DNA of 64,000 nt from Romboutsia ilealis (GCF_900015215.1 NZ_LN555523.1:1678381-1742380); one strand, 5' to 3'; shown: positions 8,763 through 18,859, counted from the first letter of the stretch. Program-made: numbers and translations. Notes: a model not told the origin generated them from the letters alone.

Positions 8763-9452
8763 TTAATTTTTTAATTTTTCAAGCTTTGAAATTTTATCAG
8801 TACTTATCTTTATCTTCTTATCTATCTCTTCACCAATTTTACCTTCTAATTTTTTAAGTATTGAATTGTACATAAATATTTTTTTATCTATAAATTCATT
8901 TAACAATGGATCTTTATTTTCTATAAGTTTTTTACCAACTTCATAGTATATTTCATCCTCTACACTAGTATTTTTTGAAATATATTTAGCTACTATTATT
9001 TCATATATTCTAAAGTCTTCTTTAACTAAAACTTCATCTAATATTTCATATCCATTATTTAAAAGATATTTTCTAAGTTCATCTTGAGCTTGCATAGGTT
9101 GAAGAATTAACTTATCTAAATTATGTGCTACACTCTTTTTAGCTTCTAGTAACTCACTTATTAATATTCCTCCCATACCAGCTATTATTACCTCATCGAC
9201 TTCATTTTCATTAAGTACTTCTATCCCTGAACCTAATCTTAAATTTACCTTATCAGTTAAATTATTGTGCCTCACTTCATTTCTGGCATTTTCTAAAGGT
9301 CCTTTATTTACATCTGCAAGTATTGCAAAATCAACATGTCCCTTATTTAATAAATATACTGGGATATATCCATGGTCTGTCCCTATATCTGCTACTCTTT
9401 TTCCCTTTGTAACTAAATTTGCTATTGTTAATAATCTATCTGTTAATTTCAT
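8763..9452 (-). CDS. trmK: tRNA (adenine-22-N1)-methyltransferase TrmK
   Basis: 229 residues. The Rossmann-fold SAM site is evident in RVADIGTDHGYIPVYL (about 19-34), with the family motif EVIIAGMGG near residue 90 and LILQPMQAQDELRKYL near 115. The C-terminal 60 residues form a helical, coiled-coil-like domain. TrmK methylates A22 in the D-loop of some tRNAs. Its place between rpoD and a Nif3-like gene is the usual gram-positive order. A terminator follows rpoD, so trmK and the Nif3-like gene may use a promoter in 9475-9600. Confidence 0.93.
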   Translation of the reverse strand: MKLTDRLLTIANLVTKGKRVADIGTDHGYIPVYLLNKGHVDFAILADVNKGPLENARNEVRHNNLTDKVNLRLGSGIEVLNENEVDEVIIAGMGGILISELLEAKKSVAHNLDKLILQPMQAQDELRKYLLNNGYEILDEVLVKEDFRIYEIIVAKYISKNTSVEDEIYYEVGKKLIENKDPLLNEFIDKKIFMYNSILKKLEGKIGEEIDKKIKISTDKISKLEKLKN

Positions 9453-9602
9453 ATATAATTTCCTTCCTTACTAAATAATGCTTCTTTATTCCATGAATAA
9501 TAATAGTATTTGTATTTTAAAATTCTACTATCTACTATTAGATATAATGTATTTTAATGTCTAAAAATACATACATCATACCGTAAACTTTCCTATATGC
9601 TA

Positions 9603-9631
9603 CAAAATTCGCCCCAAAAGGCGAATTTTTG
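9603..9631 (-). terminator. Terminator of the dnaG-rpoD unit
   Basis: A stem CAAAATTCGCC/GGCGAATTTTTG lies 17 bases beyond the rpoD stop in the leftward direction, with T residues on its far side. It separates rpoD from trmK. Confidence 0.88.
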
Positions 9632-9647
9632 TATTTATATATTTACT

Positions 9648-10796
9648 TTAATCTAAATAATCTCTAAGTTTTTTAGATCTGCTTGGATGTCTTAATTTTC
9701 TTAAAGCTTTAGCTTCGATTTGTCTTATTCGTTCTCTTGTTACATCAAACTCTTTACCTACTTCTTCAAGAGTTCTTGCACGTCCATCTTCAAGACCAAA
9801 TCTTAATTTTAATACTTTTTGTTCTCTTTCATTTAAAGAACCTAATACATCTTCTATTTGTTCTTTTAATAGCGAGTACGCTGCAGCTTCTGCTGGCGCC
9901 GGTGCATCATCATCTGGTATAAAGTCTCCTAAATGACTATCTTCTTCTTCTCCTATAGGAGTTTCAAGAGATACTGGATCTTGAGCTATTTTCATTATCT
10001 CCCTTACTTTATCCTCGGTCATATCCATTTCCTTAGCGATTTCTTCTGGTTTTGGATCTCTTCCTAATTCTTGAAGTAACTGTCTTGAAACTCTTATTAG
10101 CTTATTTATAGTTTCAACCATATGAACAGGTATTCTTATAGTTCTTGCTTGATCTGCTATAGCACGAGTTATAGCTTGTCTTATCCACCATGTAGCATAA
10201 GTACTAAATTTAAATCCTTTTACGTAATCAAACTTTTCAACTGCTTTTATAAGACCTAAGTTCCCTTCTTGTATTAAGTCTAAGAAAAGCATTCCACGAC
10301 CAACATATCTTTTAGCTATACTTACAACTAATCTTAAGTTTGCTTCTACTAATCTTTGCTTAGCTAATTCATCACCTTCATTCATTCTTCTAGCTAATTC
10401 TACTTCTTCATGTGGCTTTAATAAAGGTATTTTTCCTATTTCTTTTAGATACATTCTAACAGGGTCGTCAATACTTATTCCTTTTGGAAGGGATAAATCT
10501 ATTTCTTCTATTTCAATTGGTGTATCATCTTTTACTATGCTTTCATCTAATCCATCTAAATCTAAATCATCTTGTGGAAAATCTATGTCAACTTTATCCG
10601 TTTTATTTTCTATAACTTCTATTCCTAAGTTACCTAATGTCTCATAAAGATTTTCTACTTGATCCTTATCTAACTCCGTTTCTGAAAAAGCTTCCATTAT
10701 TTCAGCAAGAGTAAGAGATCCTTGTTTTTTACCTTTTTCAATTAAACCTTTAGCTGTCATTCTTTTTGATTCTTTTTTGTTTGATTTATTTTCCAT
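9648..10796 (-). CDS. rpoD: Primary RNA polymerase sigma factor SigA
   Basis: 382 residues from ATG 10796, chosen because AGGAGG sits eight bases before it. An upstream in-frame start at 10814 lacks a site. An acidic N-terminal part (about 1-115) precedes the sigma-70 core. Region 2 holds [19 protein letters not shown] and [13 protein letters not shown], which recognise the -10 element and melt DNA. Region 3 starts near [14 protein letters not shown]. Region 4 ends with [20 protein letters not shown], the -35-binding helix-turn-helix. It is the housekeeping sigma factor. It sits 17 bases after dnaG, in the conserved macromolecular synthesis order. Confidence 0.98.
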   Translation of the reverse strand: MENKSNKKESKRMTAKGLIEKGKKQGSLTLAEIMEAFSETELDKDQVENLYETLGNLGIEVIENKTDKVDIDFPQDDLDLDGLDESIVKDDTPIEIEEIDLSLPKGISIDDPVRMYLKEIGKIPLLKPHEEVELARRMNEGDELAKQRLVEANLRLVVSIAKRYVGRGMLFLDLIQEGNLGLIKAVEKFDYVKGFKFSTYATWWIRQAITRAIADQARTIRIPVHMVETINKLIRVSRQLLQELGRDPKPEEIAKEMDMTEDKVREIMKIAQDPVSLETPIGEEEDSHLGDFIPDDDAPAPAEAAAYSLLKEQIEDVLGSLNEREQKVLKLRFGLEDGRARTLEEVGKEFDVTRERIRQIEAKALRKLRHPSRSKKLRDYLD

Positions 10797-10813
10797 ATTT
10801 AGACCTCCTCTCA

Positions 10814-12619
10814 TTATAACCTTTGTAATTGTCTTCTTAATTCAACTATCTTTAAAGCTATTTCCATAATTTTAGAATCTACCTCTTTCGTATCTTTAAC
10901 GTCTTTATTCTTTTCAATATATATTTGTTCTTTCAATAACATATTAATTTTTTCGTTAAGGCTATTTTTCCTTATATTTTTAATTATCTCATCTATATTC
11001 TTTGTATTATTTAAATCAAGATTATCTAAAGATATACTTTCTAATCCCTTAATATATTCTTCGGATATTTTTAAACTTTTGATTTTGTCAATAGTTATTT
11101 TATCCAAATCTTTATTTTTAATTAACCAATTTATAATTTCTTTGCTATCTTTTTCTAAAAAGTCTTCTTCATTTATCTTTAATAATATAATTTCTCTATG
11201 TTTTTTACTATCTAACATTATTTTTATAAGATTTTCTTCTACTAGAAGCTTTCCTTTTTCAATAGCTTTTGGCTTTTCAATTATCTTTTCATCTTTTATA
11301 TATATTTTTTTATTATTTTTATTTTGATTTCCGTTGTAATATTTACCATAAACTTCTTTCTTTATAGATTCAATACTTATATCAATTTGTTCACTTAAGT
11401 ATTTAGTATAATAATCAATTTCTACCGGACTTTTTATTTCTTGTATTATTTTTGATGCTTCTTTTGCAAATTTTACTCGTTCTTCATCTTTTTGTATATT
11501 AAAAGTTCTTTTTAAATTATCTATTTTATATTTTATATAATGAGTTGAATTTTGAATTTCTTTTTCAAACTCCACAACTCCATATTTTCTTATAAATTCA
11601 TCAGGATCTTTGCATTCCTTTAAATTTAATACTTTAACGTTAATGTCTAACTTATTAAGGATTTCTATTGCTCTTAGAGTTGCTTTAATACCTGCTTCAT
11701 CCGAATCATAAGATATAATAGCTGTATCTGCATATCTTTTTATTAAACTCCCTTGTCCATCAGTTAAGGCTGTTCCTAGAGTAGCTACTACATTTTTTAT
11801 TCCATATTGATAAAGTGATATTAAATCCATATATCCTTCTACTAGTATTACACTTCTATCTTTTATCTCTTTTCTTGCAAAATTTAGTCCATATAGATTT
11901 TGTCTTTTATTAAATATTAATGTATCTGGCGAATTTAAGTATTTGGGCAAAGAGTCATCTAATACTCTACCACCAAATCCTATGACATTTCCTCTATAGT
12001 CAAATATAGGAAACATTACTCTATTTCTGAATTTGTCATAAATCTTTTTAGTTTCACTTTTGTATCCAAATAAACCGCACTCAATTAAATCTTCATTTTT
12101 ATATCCTATCGATATTAGATAGTTCATAAGTGAATTCCATGAATCTAGAGAATATCCTAAACCAAATTTTTTTATGACTTTATCATCTAATCCTCTTTTT
12201 CTTAGGTATTCATATCCTGGATTTTTACTTTTTATAAGATTTGAAAAATAAAATCTTGCTGCCTCTACATGTATATCTTGAAATTTTTTAGATTTTTCCA
12301 TTCTTTCCTTTGTAGATTCATCTACATGAGTATTGATTTCTAGCCCGCATCTATTAGCTAATAATTTAACTGCGTCCATAAAATCTAAATTTTCAATTCT
12401 CATTACAAAATTTATAACATCTCCACCTTCACCACATCCAAAACATTTATAAATTTGCTTTGATGTATTTATGTAGAAAGATGGTGTTTTTTCGCCATGG
12501 AAGGGACATAATCCTTTATAATTTGACCCTGATGGTTTTATGTTTATATAGCTAGATATAATATTTGCTATATCACATCGATTTTTTATCTCTTCTATAA
12601 TATCTTTTATATCATTCAT
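10814..12619 (-). CDS. dnaG: DNA primase DnaG
   Basis: 601 residues. The zinc-binding domain shows [12 protein letters not shown] followed by [11 protein letters not shown] (CHC2 pattern, about 38-64). The catalytic core has [20 protein letters not shown] and the TOPRIM motif ILVEGYMDL (about 258-266), then [12 protein letters not shown] with its metal-binding acidic residues. The last 150 residues are the variable helicase-binding domain. Primase makes RNA primers at the replication fork. The gene is first in an operon with rpoD. Confidence 0.98.
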   Translation of the reverse strand: MNDIKDIIEEIKNRCDIANIISSYINIKPSGSNYKGLCPFHGEKTPSFYINTSKQIYKCFGCGEGGDVINFVMRIENLDFMDAVKLLANRCGLEINTHVDESTKERMEKSKKFQDIHVEAARFYFSNLIKSKNPGYEYLRKRGLDDKVIKKFGLGYSLDSWNSLMNYLISIGYKNEDLIECGLFGYKSETKKIYDKFRNRVMFPIFDYRGNVIGFGGRVLDDSLPKYLNSPDTLIFNKRQNLYGLNFARKEIKDRSVILVEGYMDLISLYQYGIKNVVATLGTALTDGQGSLIKRYADTAIISYDSDEAGIKATLRAIEILNKLDINVKVLNLKECKDPDEFIRKYGVVEFEKEIQNSTHYIKYKIDNLKRTFNIQKDEERVKFAKEASKIIQEIKSPVEIDYYTKYLSEQIDISIESIKKEVYGKYYNGNQNKNNKKIYIKDEKIIEKPKAIEKGKLLVEENLIKIMLDSKKHREIILLKINEEDFLEKDSKEIINWLIKNKDLDKITIDKIKSLKISEEYIKGLESISLDNLDLNNTKNIDEIIKNIRKNSLNEKINMLLKEQIYIEKNKDVKDTKEVDSKIMEIALKIVELRRQLQRL

Positions 12620-12825
12620 ATTATCACCTTCTGGTGTTTTTTTATATTAACATATCTATTTTACATTATATTGTAGATTTGTCAAATGTTCATTATTCAT
12701 ATTTCGACTTTTTTTGGTAAATTCCTTCTTTTTTAAAGAAAAATATATTTTAAAATATTTAAATATTTATTTATATATAATTAAGTATTTACAATTTTTT
12801 TATTATTTAATACTTTTTTAGTCAT

Positions 12826-12853
12826 AAAAAAAGAGGTAATTTACCTCTTTTTT
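12826..12853 (-). terminator. Terminator of the folate operon
   Basis: The leftward hairpin AAAAAAGAGGTAA/TTACCTCTTTTTT lies just after the aroF stop and ends in a T-run. Confidence 0.93.
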
Positions 12854-12856
12854 GAT

Positions 12857-13636
12857 TTATTTTATATAGTTCATTAAATCTTCAAATTCACTAAAATTAA
12901 GCGATTGCATGCCATCTGATAGGGCATTTTCTGGTTCAGGATGTACTTCTACCATAATTCCATCGGCACCAACTGCAAATGCACCAATAGACATAGGCTT
13001 TATTAAGTATCTAACGCCTGTACCGTGAGATGGATCAACTACTACAGGAAGCCCAGTTTCTTTTTGTATAATAGGTACTGCAGCCAAATCTAATGTATTT
13101 CTTGTGTAATCATTATATGTTCTTATACCTCTTTCACACATTATAATTTTGCTATTTCCTTCTACAGCTATATACTCAGCAGCACCTATCCATTCACCTA
13201 TAGTCGCAGACAGACCTCTTTTTAGCATAATAGGTTTATCTTGTTTTCCAACTTCTGTTAATAAATTAAAGTTTTGCATATTTCTAGAACCTATTTGAAT
13301 TATATCTGTAACCTCATATAATTTATCAAGCTCTCTTATATCCATTAGCTCTGTTATAACAGCCATACCTGTTTCTTTTTTTACTGCTTTTAGTATTTCA
13401 AGACCTTCGTCTTTTAATCCTTGGAAAGAATTTGGAGATGTTCTTGGCTTGTATGCGCCACCTCTTAATATGTTTGCTCCTTTACTTTTTACAAACTCTG
13501 CAGTTTTAAGTAATTGGTCGTAACTTTCAATAGCGCAAGGTCCTGCAATTATAATTTTATCTTCTTTTAATGTTAATCTTTTATTATCTGTATTAATTTC
13601 TATTTTTAAATTTCTATCAAATAGGTTTTTTTTCAT
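12857..13636 (-). CDS. aroF: 3-deoxy-7-phosphoheptulonate synthase (DAHP synthase)
   Basis: About 259 residues. This is the compact type I-beta enzyme without an ACT or chorismate mutase domain. Signature segments are IIIAGPCAIES (about 29), ANILRGGAYKPRTSPNSFQG (about 54), LKRGLSATIGEW, IIMCERGIRTY and VVVDPSHGTGVR, which form the PEP and metal site. It condenses PEP with erythrose 4-phosphate, the first step to chorismate. As the last gene of a pab/fol operon it plausibly feeds chorismate to p-aminobenzoate synthesis. Lack of a regulatory domain suggests no aromatic feedback control. The start may be GTG 13639 or ATG 13636, because AAGGAG fits either. Confidence 0.95.
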   Translation of the reverse strand: MKKNLFDRNLKIEINTDNKRLTLKEDKIIIAGPCAIESYDQLLKTAEFVKSKGANILRGGAYKPRTSPNSFQGLKDEGLEILKAVKKETGMAVITELMDIRELDKLYEVTDIIQIGSRNMQNFNLLTEVGKQDKPIMLKRGLSATIGEWIGAAEYIAVEGNSKIIMCERGIRTYNDYTRNTLDLAAVPIIQKETGLPVVVDPSHGTGVRYLIKPMSIGAFAVGADGIMVEVHPEPENALSDGMQSLNFSEFEDLMNYIK

Positions 13637-13664
13637 CACCTATATACTCCTTTACTAGTTCTTG

Positions 13665-14456
13665 CTACCTTCTGTATATAGCATCAGCCATCTTAGCTGC
13701 TCTTAAATTTTTCTCTACATCATGAACTCTTACTATATCTACTCCATCCCTTATTCCTAAGACAGTTGTTGCTATAGTTCCTTCTACTCTTTCTTGTGCA
13801 GGTAGATCTAGCGTATTTCCTATTACTGATTTTCTAGATGTCCCCAGAAGTATAGGATATCCTAACGTTTTTAGCTCACCTAATCTTTTTAATACTTCTA
13901 AGTTTTGTTCATAAGTCTTTCCAAAACCTATACCGGGATCTAAAACAATTTTATTTTTATCTATACCAGCTTCTATCGCTATATTTATGCTCTCTAATAA
14001 GAATTCTTTTATAGATTCCATTATATCCTTATCATACTCAGTGTCATCTTGATTATGCATTATGCAAACATGAGCATTGTGTTTTGCTATTACACTTGCC
14101 ATATCTTTATCTTTTCTAAGACCCCACACATCATTTATCATTTCTACACCTAATTTTAAACTTTCATCTGCAACTTTCGCTTTGTAAGTATCTACAGATA
14201 TAGGCGTATCTAATTCTTCTTTAAGCCTTTTTATAACAGGTATTACTCTTCTTAATTCTTCATCTGCATCTACATAGCTATGTCCTGGTCTTGTTGATTC
14301 TCCACCTAAATCTATTATATCTGCGCCTTCTTCAACCATTTTAATAGCATGCTTTAAAGCTTCATCTACGCTATTAAATTTACCTCCATCAGAAAAGCTA
14401 TCTGGAGTAACATTTAATATACCCATTATATAAGTTCTCTCATTGTAATCAAACAT
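13665..14456 (-). CDS. folP: Dihydropteroate synthase
   Basis: 263 residues, full family length. Motifs are MGILNVTPDSFSDGG (pABA/pterin site, about 11-25), DLGGESTRPGH, PISVDTYKA, MINDVWG, IVLDPGIGFGKT and GTSRKSVIG. It joins p-aminobenzoate to hydroxymethyl-dihydropterin pyrophosphate and is the sulfonamide target. It lies 20 bases after folE and 25 bases before aroF, clearly in the operon. The hydroxymethyl-pterin substrate needs FolB and FolK, neither of which is encoded in this operon. Confidence 0.97.
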   Translation of the reverse strand: MFDYNERTYIMGILNVTPDSFSDGGKFNSVDEALKHAIKMVEEGADIIDLGGESTRPGHSYVDADEELRRVIPVIKRLKEELDTPISVDTYKAKVADESLKLGVEMINDVWGLRKDKDMASVIAKHNAHVCIMHNQDDTEYDKDIMESIKEFLLESINIAIEAGIDKNKIVLDPGIGFGKTYEQNLEVLKRLGELKTLGYPILLGTSRKSVIGNTLDLPAQERVEGTIATTVLGIRDGVDIVRVHDVEKNLRAAKMADAIYRR

Positions 14457-14476
14457 CTTGTATATCTCCTATTTTA

Positions 14477-15049
14477 TTATTTCATAGTTATTAAACTCAT
14501 AGCTTCAGCCCTTGCAGCTATATCTTTTTCAAATATACCTCTAACTGCTGATGTTATAGTTTTGGATCCAGGTTTTTTAACCCCTCTCATAGTCATACAC
14601 ATATGTTCTGCTTCAACAACAACTATAACTCCATATGGATTAAGCTCTTCCATTATTATATCTGCTGCAGATTTAGTTATTCTCTCTTGCAATTGCGGCC
14701 TTTTAGCTAAAGTCTCTATTACTCTAGCAAGTTTTGAAAGACCAGTAAGCCTTCCATCTTTCGGTAAATAGGCTATATGCGCCTTACCAAAGAATGGAAC
14801 TAAATGATGCTCACAACATGAGTAAAACGAAACATCTCTTACTAAAACTAATTCTTCATGTTTTTCATCTTGGAATATTACTTTTAAATGCTCTCTAGGA
14901 TCTTGATGAATACCTGAATATATTTCTTCATACATTCTAGCTACTCTATCTGGAGTATCTAATAATCCTTCTCTATCAGGATCTTCTCCTATTGCTTCTA
15001 GTATATCTCTAACTGCTCTTTTTATTTTATCCTTATCTACATTGCTCAT
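14477..15049 (-). CDS. folE: GTP cyclohydrolase I
   Basis: 190 residues, standard FolE length. The zinc and catalytic motif [19 protein letters not shown] (about 81-99) and the [20 protein letters not shown] segment are intact, as is the C-terminal [14 protein letters not shown]. It converts GTP to dihydroneopterin triphosphate, the first pterin step of folate synthesis. It sits between the nucleotidyltransferase gene and folP. AGGGGG precedes its ATG. Confidence 0.97.
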   Translation of the reverse strand: MSNVDKDKIKRAVRDILEAIGEDPDREGLLDTPDRVARMYEEIYSGIHQDPREHLKVIFQDEKHEELVLVRDVSFYSCCEHHLVPFFGKAHIAYLPKDGRLTGLSKLARVIETLAKRPQLQERITKSAADIIMEELNPYGVIVVVEAEHMCMTMRGVKKPGSKTITSAVRGIFEKDIAARAEAMSLITMK

Positions 15050-15074
15050 TAAGTTAGCCCCCTTGATTTATAGT

Positions 15075-15743
15075 TTATTGCCTAAATATATATTTATATA
15101 CATTTATCAAGTCCTTATACTCATAAGTTTCAATGACTTTTTTGCATAATCTAAATACTTCTATATTTTCATCTTTTAAGCGTTTGAATAACTTTTTATC
15201 TTTAGGTATCCATTTATTATTTATAATAAAATACCCAACTATTATATCTTTTAAATATAAATTAGTCAAAAACTCATATTCAAAAACATCAAATTTTTCT
15301 TTACTCTTTAAACCCTCTATCTTAGCATAAAGATTAGATTTTAATAAGTTTACATCTTCATTTGATAATCTATCAGGACCCTCTGTAAATTTTTTCCTGC
15401 ATAAAGCTATTATATCCTTTGATATGCCCAATTTATCATATACTACTTTTGGATTTTTCATTTCTTTTAAGAAAAAATATTCTTTTTCGTTTATAAATTT
15501 CTGTACCCCTTTTTCAGAAAAATAATTTATATCAAATTCAATATTTTCTATATATTTTACTATCCTAGTTTGTTTATCTCCGTTCTTTGTAAAAACAAAC
15601 AAATCAATATCATTAACTGATGCGTTATCTGATTGTAAATCCACATTTTTAGATGAACCTACTAAGTATATAGCCTTAGTATTTTCATTATTTATGATTT
15701 TTTTAATTTCTTTATTATAAATACTATAAATACTATTTTTCAT
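15075..15743 (-). CDS. Nucleotidyltransferase-fold protein of unknown role in the folate operon
   Basis: 222 residues. The N-terminal part has a polymerase-beta-type nucleotidyltransferase signature: YLVGSSKN (GS motif, about 28), then NDIDLFVF with the paired aspartates (about 44-46), and a third acidic position in EFDINYFS (about 69). All three metal-binding carboxylates seem present, so the enzyme may be active. The C-terminal half is helical, like the substrate domain of small antibiotic or MNT-type transferases. It lies between pabC and folE with spacings of about 20 bases. The substrate is unknown. Its place suggests a role in pterin or folate metabolism or in operon control, but it could equally be a passenger. 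Confidence 0.72.
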   Translation of the reverse strand: MKNSIYSIYNKEIKKIINNENTKAIYLVGSSKNVDLQSDNASVNDIDLFVFTKNGDKQTRIVKYIENIEFDINYFSEKGVQKFINEKEYFFLKEMKNPKVVYDKLGISKDIIALCRKKFTEGPDRLSNEDVNLLKSNLYAKIEGLKSKEKFDVFEYEFLTNLYLKDIIVGYFIINNKWIPKDKKLFKRLKDENIEVFRLCKKVIETYEYKDLINVYKYIFRQ

Positions 15744-15764
15744 ATATATTCTCCAATAAATATT

Positions 15765-16505
15765 TTAAGTTAATTTGGATAATATTTTTTTAAATAATAT
15801 ATTATCATTATTGTATTCTGTATTTTCTATTAATTTTACTTTCATAGCTCCCATTAAACTATTAGTTACAAAAGAAAATTCAAAATTATTTATTTCATTT
15901 ATGTATATTTCTTTTTTTACTACCTCTATATTTAGTTCAATGCAAATATCTTCTATCCTTTTTTTCATTATACCATTTAATATTGGTAATTCATCCTTTG
16001 GCGTATATATCTTATTACCTTTTATAAAAAATATATTGCACATAGAACACTCTAGTATTTTATCTTCTGTACTCAAAAATATCGCGTCATCAAATCCATT
16101 ATTAATAGCATACTCTTTAGTATATATATTTTCAAAATAATTAGTTGTTTTATGCCTATATATAATACTATCTCCTCTTTTTATAGGAGAAATAGTTAAT
16201 TTAAATCCTTCATTGTACATTTTATCATTATAAATAATATCTCTAATTGATATGTTATATCCTTCATCAAATAAAGTTATCCTTAAAGCTTTATTTTTTA
16301 TATTATTATTTTTTATATACATTAAAACTTCTTCTTTTAAAATATTTTTATCTACATCAATTTTTATGTTTAAATCTTTTACCGAATTATATAGTCTATT
16401 CATATGTAAATCAAAATCTATAGGCTCATTTTCTATTTTTATAGTTTCAAATAGACCTATCCCAAATTTGCTTAAATTACTATTAAAAGATATATTATTC
16501 TTCAT
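15765..16505 (-). CDS. pabC: Aminodeoxychorismate lyase (class IV PLP enzyme)
   Basis: 246 residues. It shows the class IV aminotransferase layout, with GIGLFETIKIENEPIDFDLH near the start, the PLP lysine in RHKTTNY (about residue 121), and DDAIFLSTEDKILECSMCN with the phosphate-binding region near 150-165. PabC releases pyruvate from aminodeoxychorismate, giving p-aminobenzoate. The start overlaps the pabB end by 11 bases. The ribosome site is weak (AAGAAG), which fits translational coupling to pabB. D-amino-acid transaminase is an alternative by family but not by context. Confidence 0.9.
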   Translation of the reverse strand: MKNNISFNSNLSKFGIGLFETIKIENEPIDFDLHMNRLYNSVKDLNIKIDVDKNILKEEVLMYIKNNNIKNKALRITLFDEGYNISIRDIIYNDKMYNEGFKLTISPIKRGDSIIYRHKTTNYFENIYTKEYAINNGFDDAIFLSTEDKILECSMCNIFFIKGNKIYTPKDELPILNGIMKKRIEDICIELNIEVVKKEIYINEINNFEFSFVTNSLMGAMKVKLIENTEYNNDNILFKKILSKLT

Positions 16506-17844
16506 AATAACTTCTTAATGCTTTCATTATAGATTGAGCCTTATCTAATGTTTCTTGATATTCATCCTCTGGATTTGAATCCCATGTCATTCCTCCACCA
16601 ACTTGGAAATATACATTATCATCCTGTTTTACAATAGTTCTTATAGCTATATTTAAATCCATATCTCCATTAAATCCAATATATCCTATAGAACCTGTAT
16701 AAACATTTCTTTGCGTTGGTTCTAACTCATCTATAATTTCCATAGCTCTAATTTTAGGGGCTCCAGTTATAGATCCTCCTGGGAATGTTGCTTTTATTAC
16801 ATCTATACAATCTTTATCCTCTTCTATTTCTCCAACTACAGTAGCTACCAAGTGATTTACATTTGCATAAGGTTCTATAATAAATAATTCGGGTACTTTA
16901 ACACTTCCTATCTTTGAAATTCTACCTATATCATTTCTTTCTAAGTCTACTATCATAAGAAGCTCAGCTCTATCTTTTTCACTTTTTCTCAGTTCCTCTT
17001 GAAGCCTTAAGTCTTCTTCTATATTTTTTCCTCTAGGTCTTGTTCCTTTTATAGGTCTTGTCTCAACCTTCTTATCTACACATTTTATAAATCTTTCAGG
17101 AGAATTTGATAATATATGACTATGCTCAAAGTTTAAAAATGCACCAAATGGTGCAGGGCTAAATCTTCTTAGATCTCTATATAATTCATAACTTGATAGA
17201 GTTGTTTTCCCACTAAATCTTTGTGTTAGATTAGCTTGATATATATCACCTTGTTTTATGTAATCTTGAACTTTCCTTACAGCATTTTCAAATTCATTTT
17301 TTGTAAAGTTTGACTCTAGCCTCGTTTTTAATACTTCTTTTTCTTCATAACATATGCTATCTACTCCATTTAATTCTGACTCATATATCTTTTTTTCTAT
17401 ATTTTTAACTATTTTATTTTCTTCTTCAATATCTAAATCTGGAGTCGCTATATAAGTTTTGTTTTCTAAGTGATCTACTACAATTACCCAATTATAAAAT
17501 CCAAAATATAAATCATATACATTAGTATCATCAATAGCAGTTCTAGGTAATCTTTCTATATAGTTGCCTAAATCATAAGATAAATATCCAACTGCTCCTC
17601 CTATAAATGGCAAATTAGTTTTATTTTCAACCTTATATTTTTTTAATTCTTCTTGTAAATTATCTAATGGATTTTTCAAAGTATCTTTATACTTTAATAC
17701 TTTAAATGGATTACTACTTATAAAAGAATATCTTCCTAACTTCTTTTCATCCATAGCACTATCTAGTATAAAACTATTTTCTTCATATCTAAATATAGTA
17801 AATATCTCAAAGGAGTTTAACTTAGTATTTATTTCTTTTATCAT
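16495..17844 (-). CDS. pabB: Aminodeoxychorismate synthase component I
   Basis: About 449 residues from ATG 17844, preceded by AAAGGATGG. A longer in-frame start at 17871 would overlap pabA and has no site. The chorismate-binding domain fills the C-terminal 270 residues, with IKQGDIYQANLTQRF, RPIKGTRPRG, LMIVDLERNDIGRI, TFPGGSITGAPKIRAMEII and YTGSIGYIGFNGD. These motifs are shared with TrpE, but position before pabC and the folate genes identifies PabB. With PabA it makes 4-amino-4-deoxychorismate from chorismate and glutamine. The start lies one base after the pabA stop. Confidence 0.94.
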   Translation of the reverse strand: MIKEINTKLNSFEIFTIFRYEENSFILDSAMDEKKLGRYSFISSNPFKVLKYKDTLKNPLDNLQEELKKYKVENKTNLPFIGGAVGYLSYDLGNYIERLPRTAIDDTNVYDLYFGFYNWVIVVDHLENKTYIATPDLDIEEENKIVKNIEKKIYESELNGVDSICYEEKEVLKTRLESNFTKNEFENAVRKVQDYIKQGDIYQANLTQRFSGKTTLSSYELYRDLRRFSPAPFGAFLNFEHSHILSNSPERFIKCVDKKVETRPIKGTRPRGKNIEEDLRLQEELRKSEKDRAELLMIVDLERNDIGRISKIGSVKVPELFIIEPYANVNHLVATVVGEIEEDKDCIDVIKATFPGGSITGAPKIRAMEIIDELEPTQRNVYTGSIGYIGFNGDMDLNIAIRTIVKQDDNVYFQVGGGMTWDSNPEDEYQETLDKAQSIMKALRSYYEE

Positions 17845-17845
17845 A

Positions 17846-18430
17846 TTATATATCCATCCTTTCTCTAGCATCCTTTATAAAGTTTCTTAATATATCATGA
17901 CCTTGTTCTGATAATATTGCTTCTGGATGAAACTGTACACCTTCTATTAAATACTTTTTATGTTTTATTCCCATTATTTCATTTTTATCAGTTATAGCGG
18001 TAACCTCTAAATCTTCAGGAAGCGTGTCAATATCTACAACTAATGAATGATATCTCGTAACATTTAATGGGTTATTAAGATTTTTAAAAACACCTTTATT
18101 TGTATGTTTTATACTGTGCACTTTCCCATGTACAGGTTGATTTGCTTTTATAACATTTCCTCCAAATACATGGCCTATTGTTTGATGACCTAAACAAATA
18201 CCAAGTATAGGCTTTATACCTTTGAAATTATTTACAACATCTATACATATACCTGATTCTTTTGGTGAGCATGGACCTGGAGATAAAACTATTATTTCAG
18301 GATCTAACTCCTTTATTTCCTCTATAGTTATTTCGTCATTTCTTTTTACTAAAACTTCTTCTCCTAATTCTCCGATATATTGAACTAGGTTGTACACAAA
18401 CGAATCGTAATTATCAATCATTAAAATCAC
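17846..18430 (-). CDS. pabA: Aminodeoxychorismate synthase component II (glutamine amidotransferase)
   Basis: 194 residues from a GTG at 18430, favoured because GGAGG lies eight bases upstream. The ATG three codons further in is too far from it. The class I glutaminase signature is complete: MIDNYDSFVYNLVQYIGELG, VLSPGPCSP, the nucleophile in GICLGHQTIGHVFGG, and GVQFHPEAILSEQG holding the catalytic His and Glu. It supplies ammonia to PabB. Many such subunits also serve TrpE (PabA/TrpG), and no trp genes are present here. It is the first gene of the operon. Confidence 0.95.
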   Translation of the reverse strand: MILMIDNYDSFVYNLVQYIGELGEEVLVKRNDEITIEEIKELDPEIIVLSPGPCSPKESGICIDVVNNFKGIKPILGICLGHQTIGHVFGGNVIKANQPVHGKVHSIKHTNKGVFKNLNNPLNVTRYHSLVVDIDTLPEDLEVTAITDKNEIMGIKHKKYLIEGVQFHPEAILSEQGHDILRNFIKDARERMDI

Positions 18431-18566
18431 TACTATTCCCTCCCTGTATAATCAAAATTTAACTTTTATTATTTTATTTATTTAAATATATAAAATAATA
18501 AACTTAAGAGTTATCTATAAATTTTCTTTATATAATCTCTTTTTTCTATATCACTATATATTTATA

Positions 18567-18596
18567 ATTATATATTTTTGTAGAAATGTATGTCAA
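18567..18596 (-). promoter_or_regulatory. SigA-type promoter of the pab-fol-aroF operon
   Basis: On the minus strand a perfect TTGACA (18596-18591) and a perfect TATAAT (18572-18567) are separated by 18 bases. The predicted start lies about 130 bases before pabA. Confidence 0.75.
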
Positions 18597-18697
18597 CATA
18601 GTCATTTTAGTCAAATATAGAGTGTTTATTTTTAGTATAAATATCTATTTATAGAGAGAAAATATTTGTAAATATATTATATTGTTGGAGGCTAAAT

Positions 18698-18859
18698 ATG
18701 AATAAATATATGATTATAAGATCTGATAATAAATCTATATCGCCTCCCATGTCAAAACATGAGGCCATAATAAAGCTTAAAGAATACAATAAAAAAGGTA
18801 TATCAACTTACTTGGTATCTAAAAATGAATATCTAAATATTAGTTATTCAAGCAAGTAA
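18698..18859 (+). CDS. 53-residue small protein, unknown function
   Basis: An ATG at 18698 follows TTGGAGG by six bases and opens a 53-codon frame ending at TAA 18857. The peptide begins MNKYMIIRSDNKSISPPMSK and ends in EYLNISYSSK. It has a balanced charge, no membrane helix and no signal peptide. The strong ribosome site and the perfect palindromic terminator shortly after support a real gene. No family is recognised. It is divergent from pabA across 265 bases. Confidence 0.7.
   Translation: MNKYMIIRSDNKSISPPMSKHEAIIKLKEYNKKGISTYLVSKNEYLNISYSSK

Noticed and set aside
15775..16140. Rightward 121-codon hydrophobic frame inside pabC
   Set aside because: Antisense shadow of pabC, no start signal.
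17846..18430. Reading pabA/pabB as trpG/trpE
   Set aside because: The motifs are shared, but the next genes are pabC, folE and folP and no trp genes are nearby.
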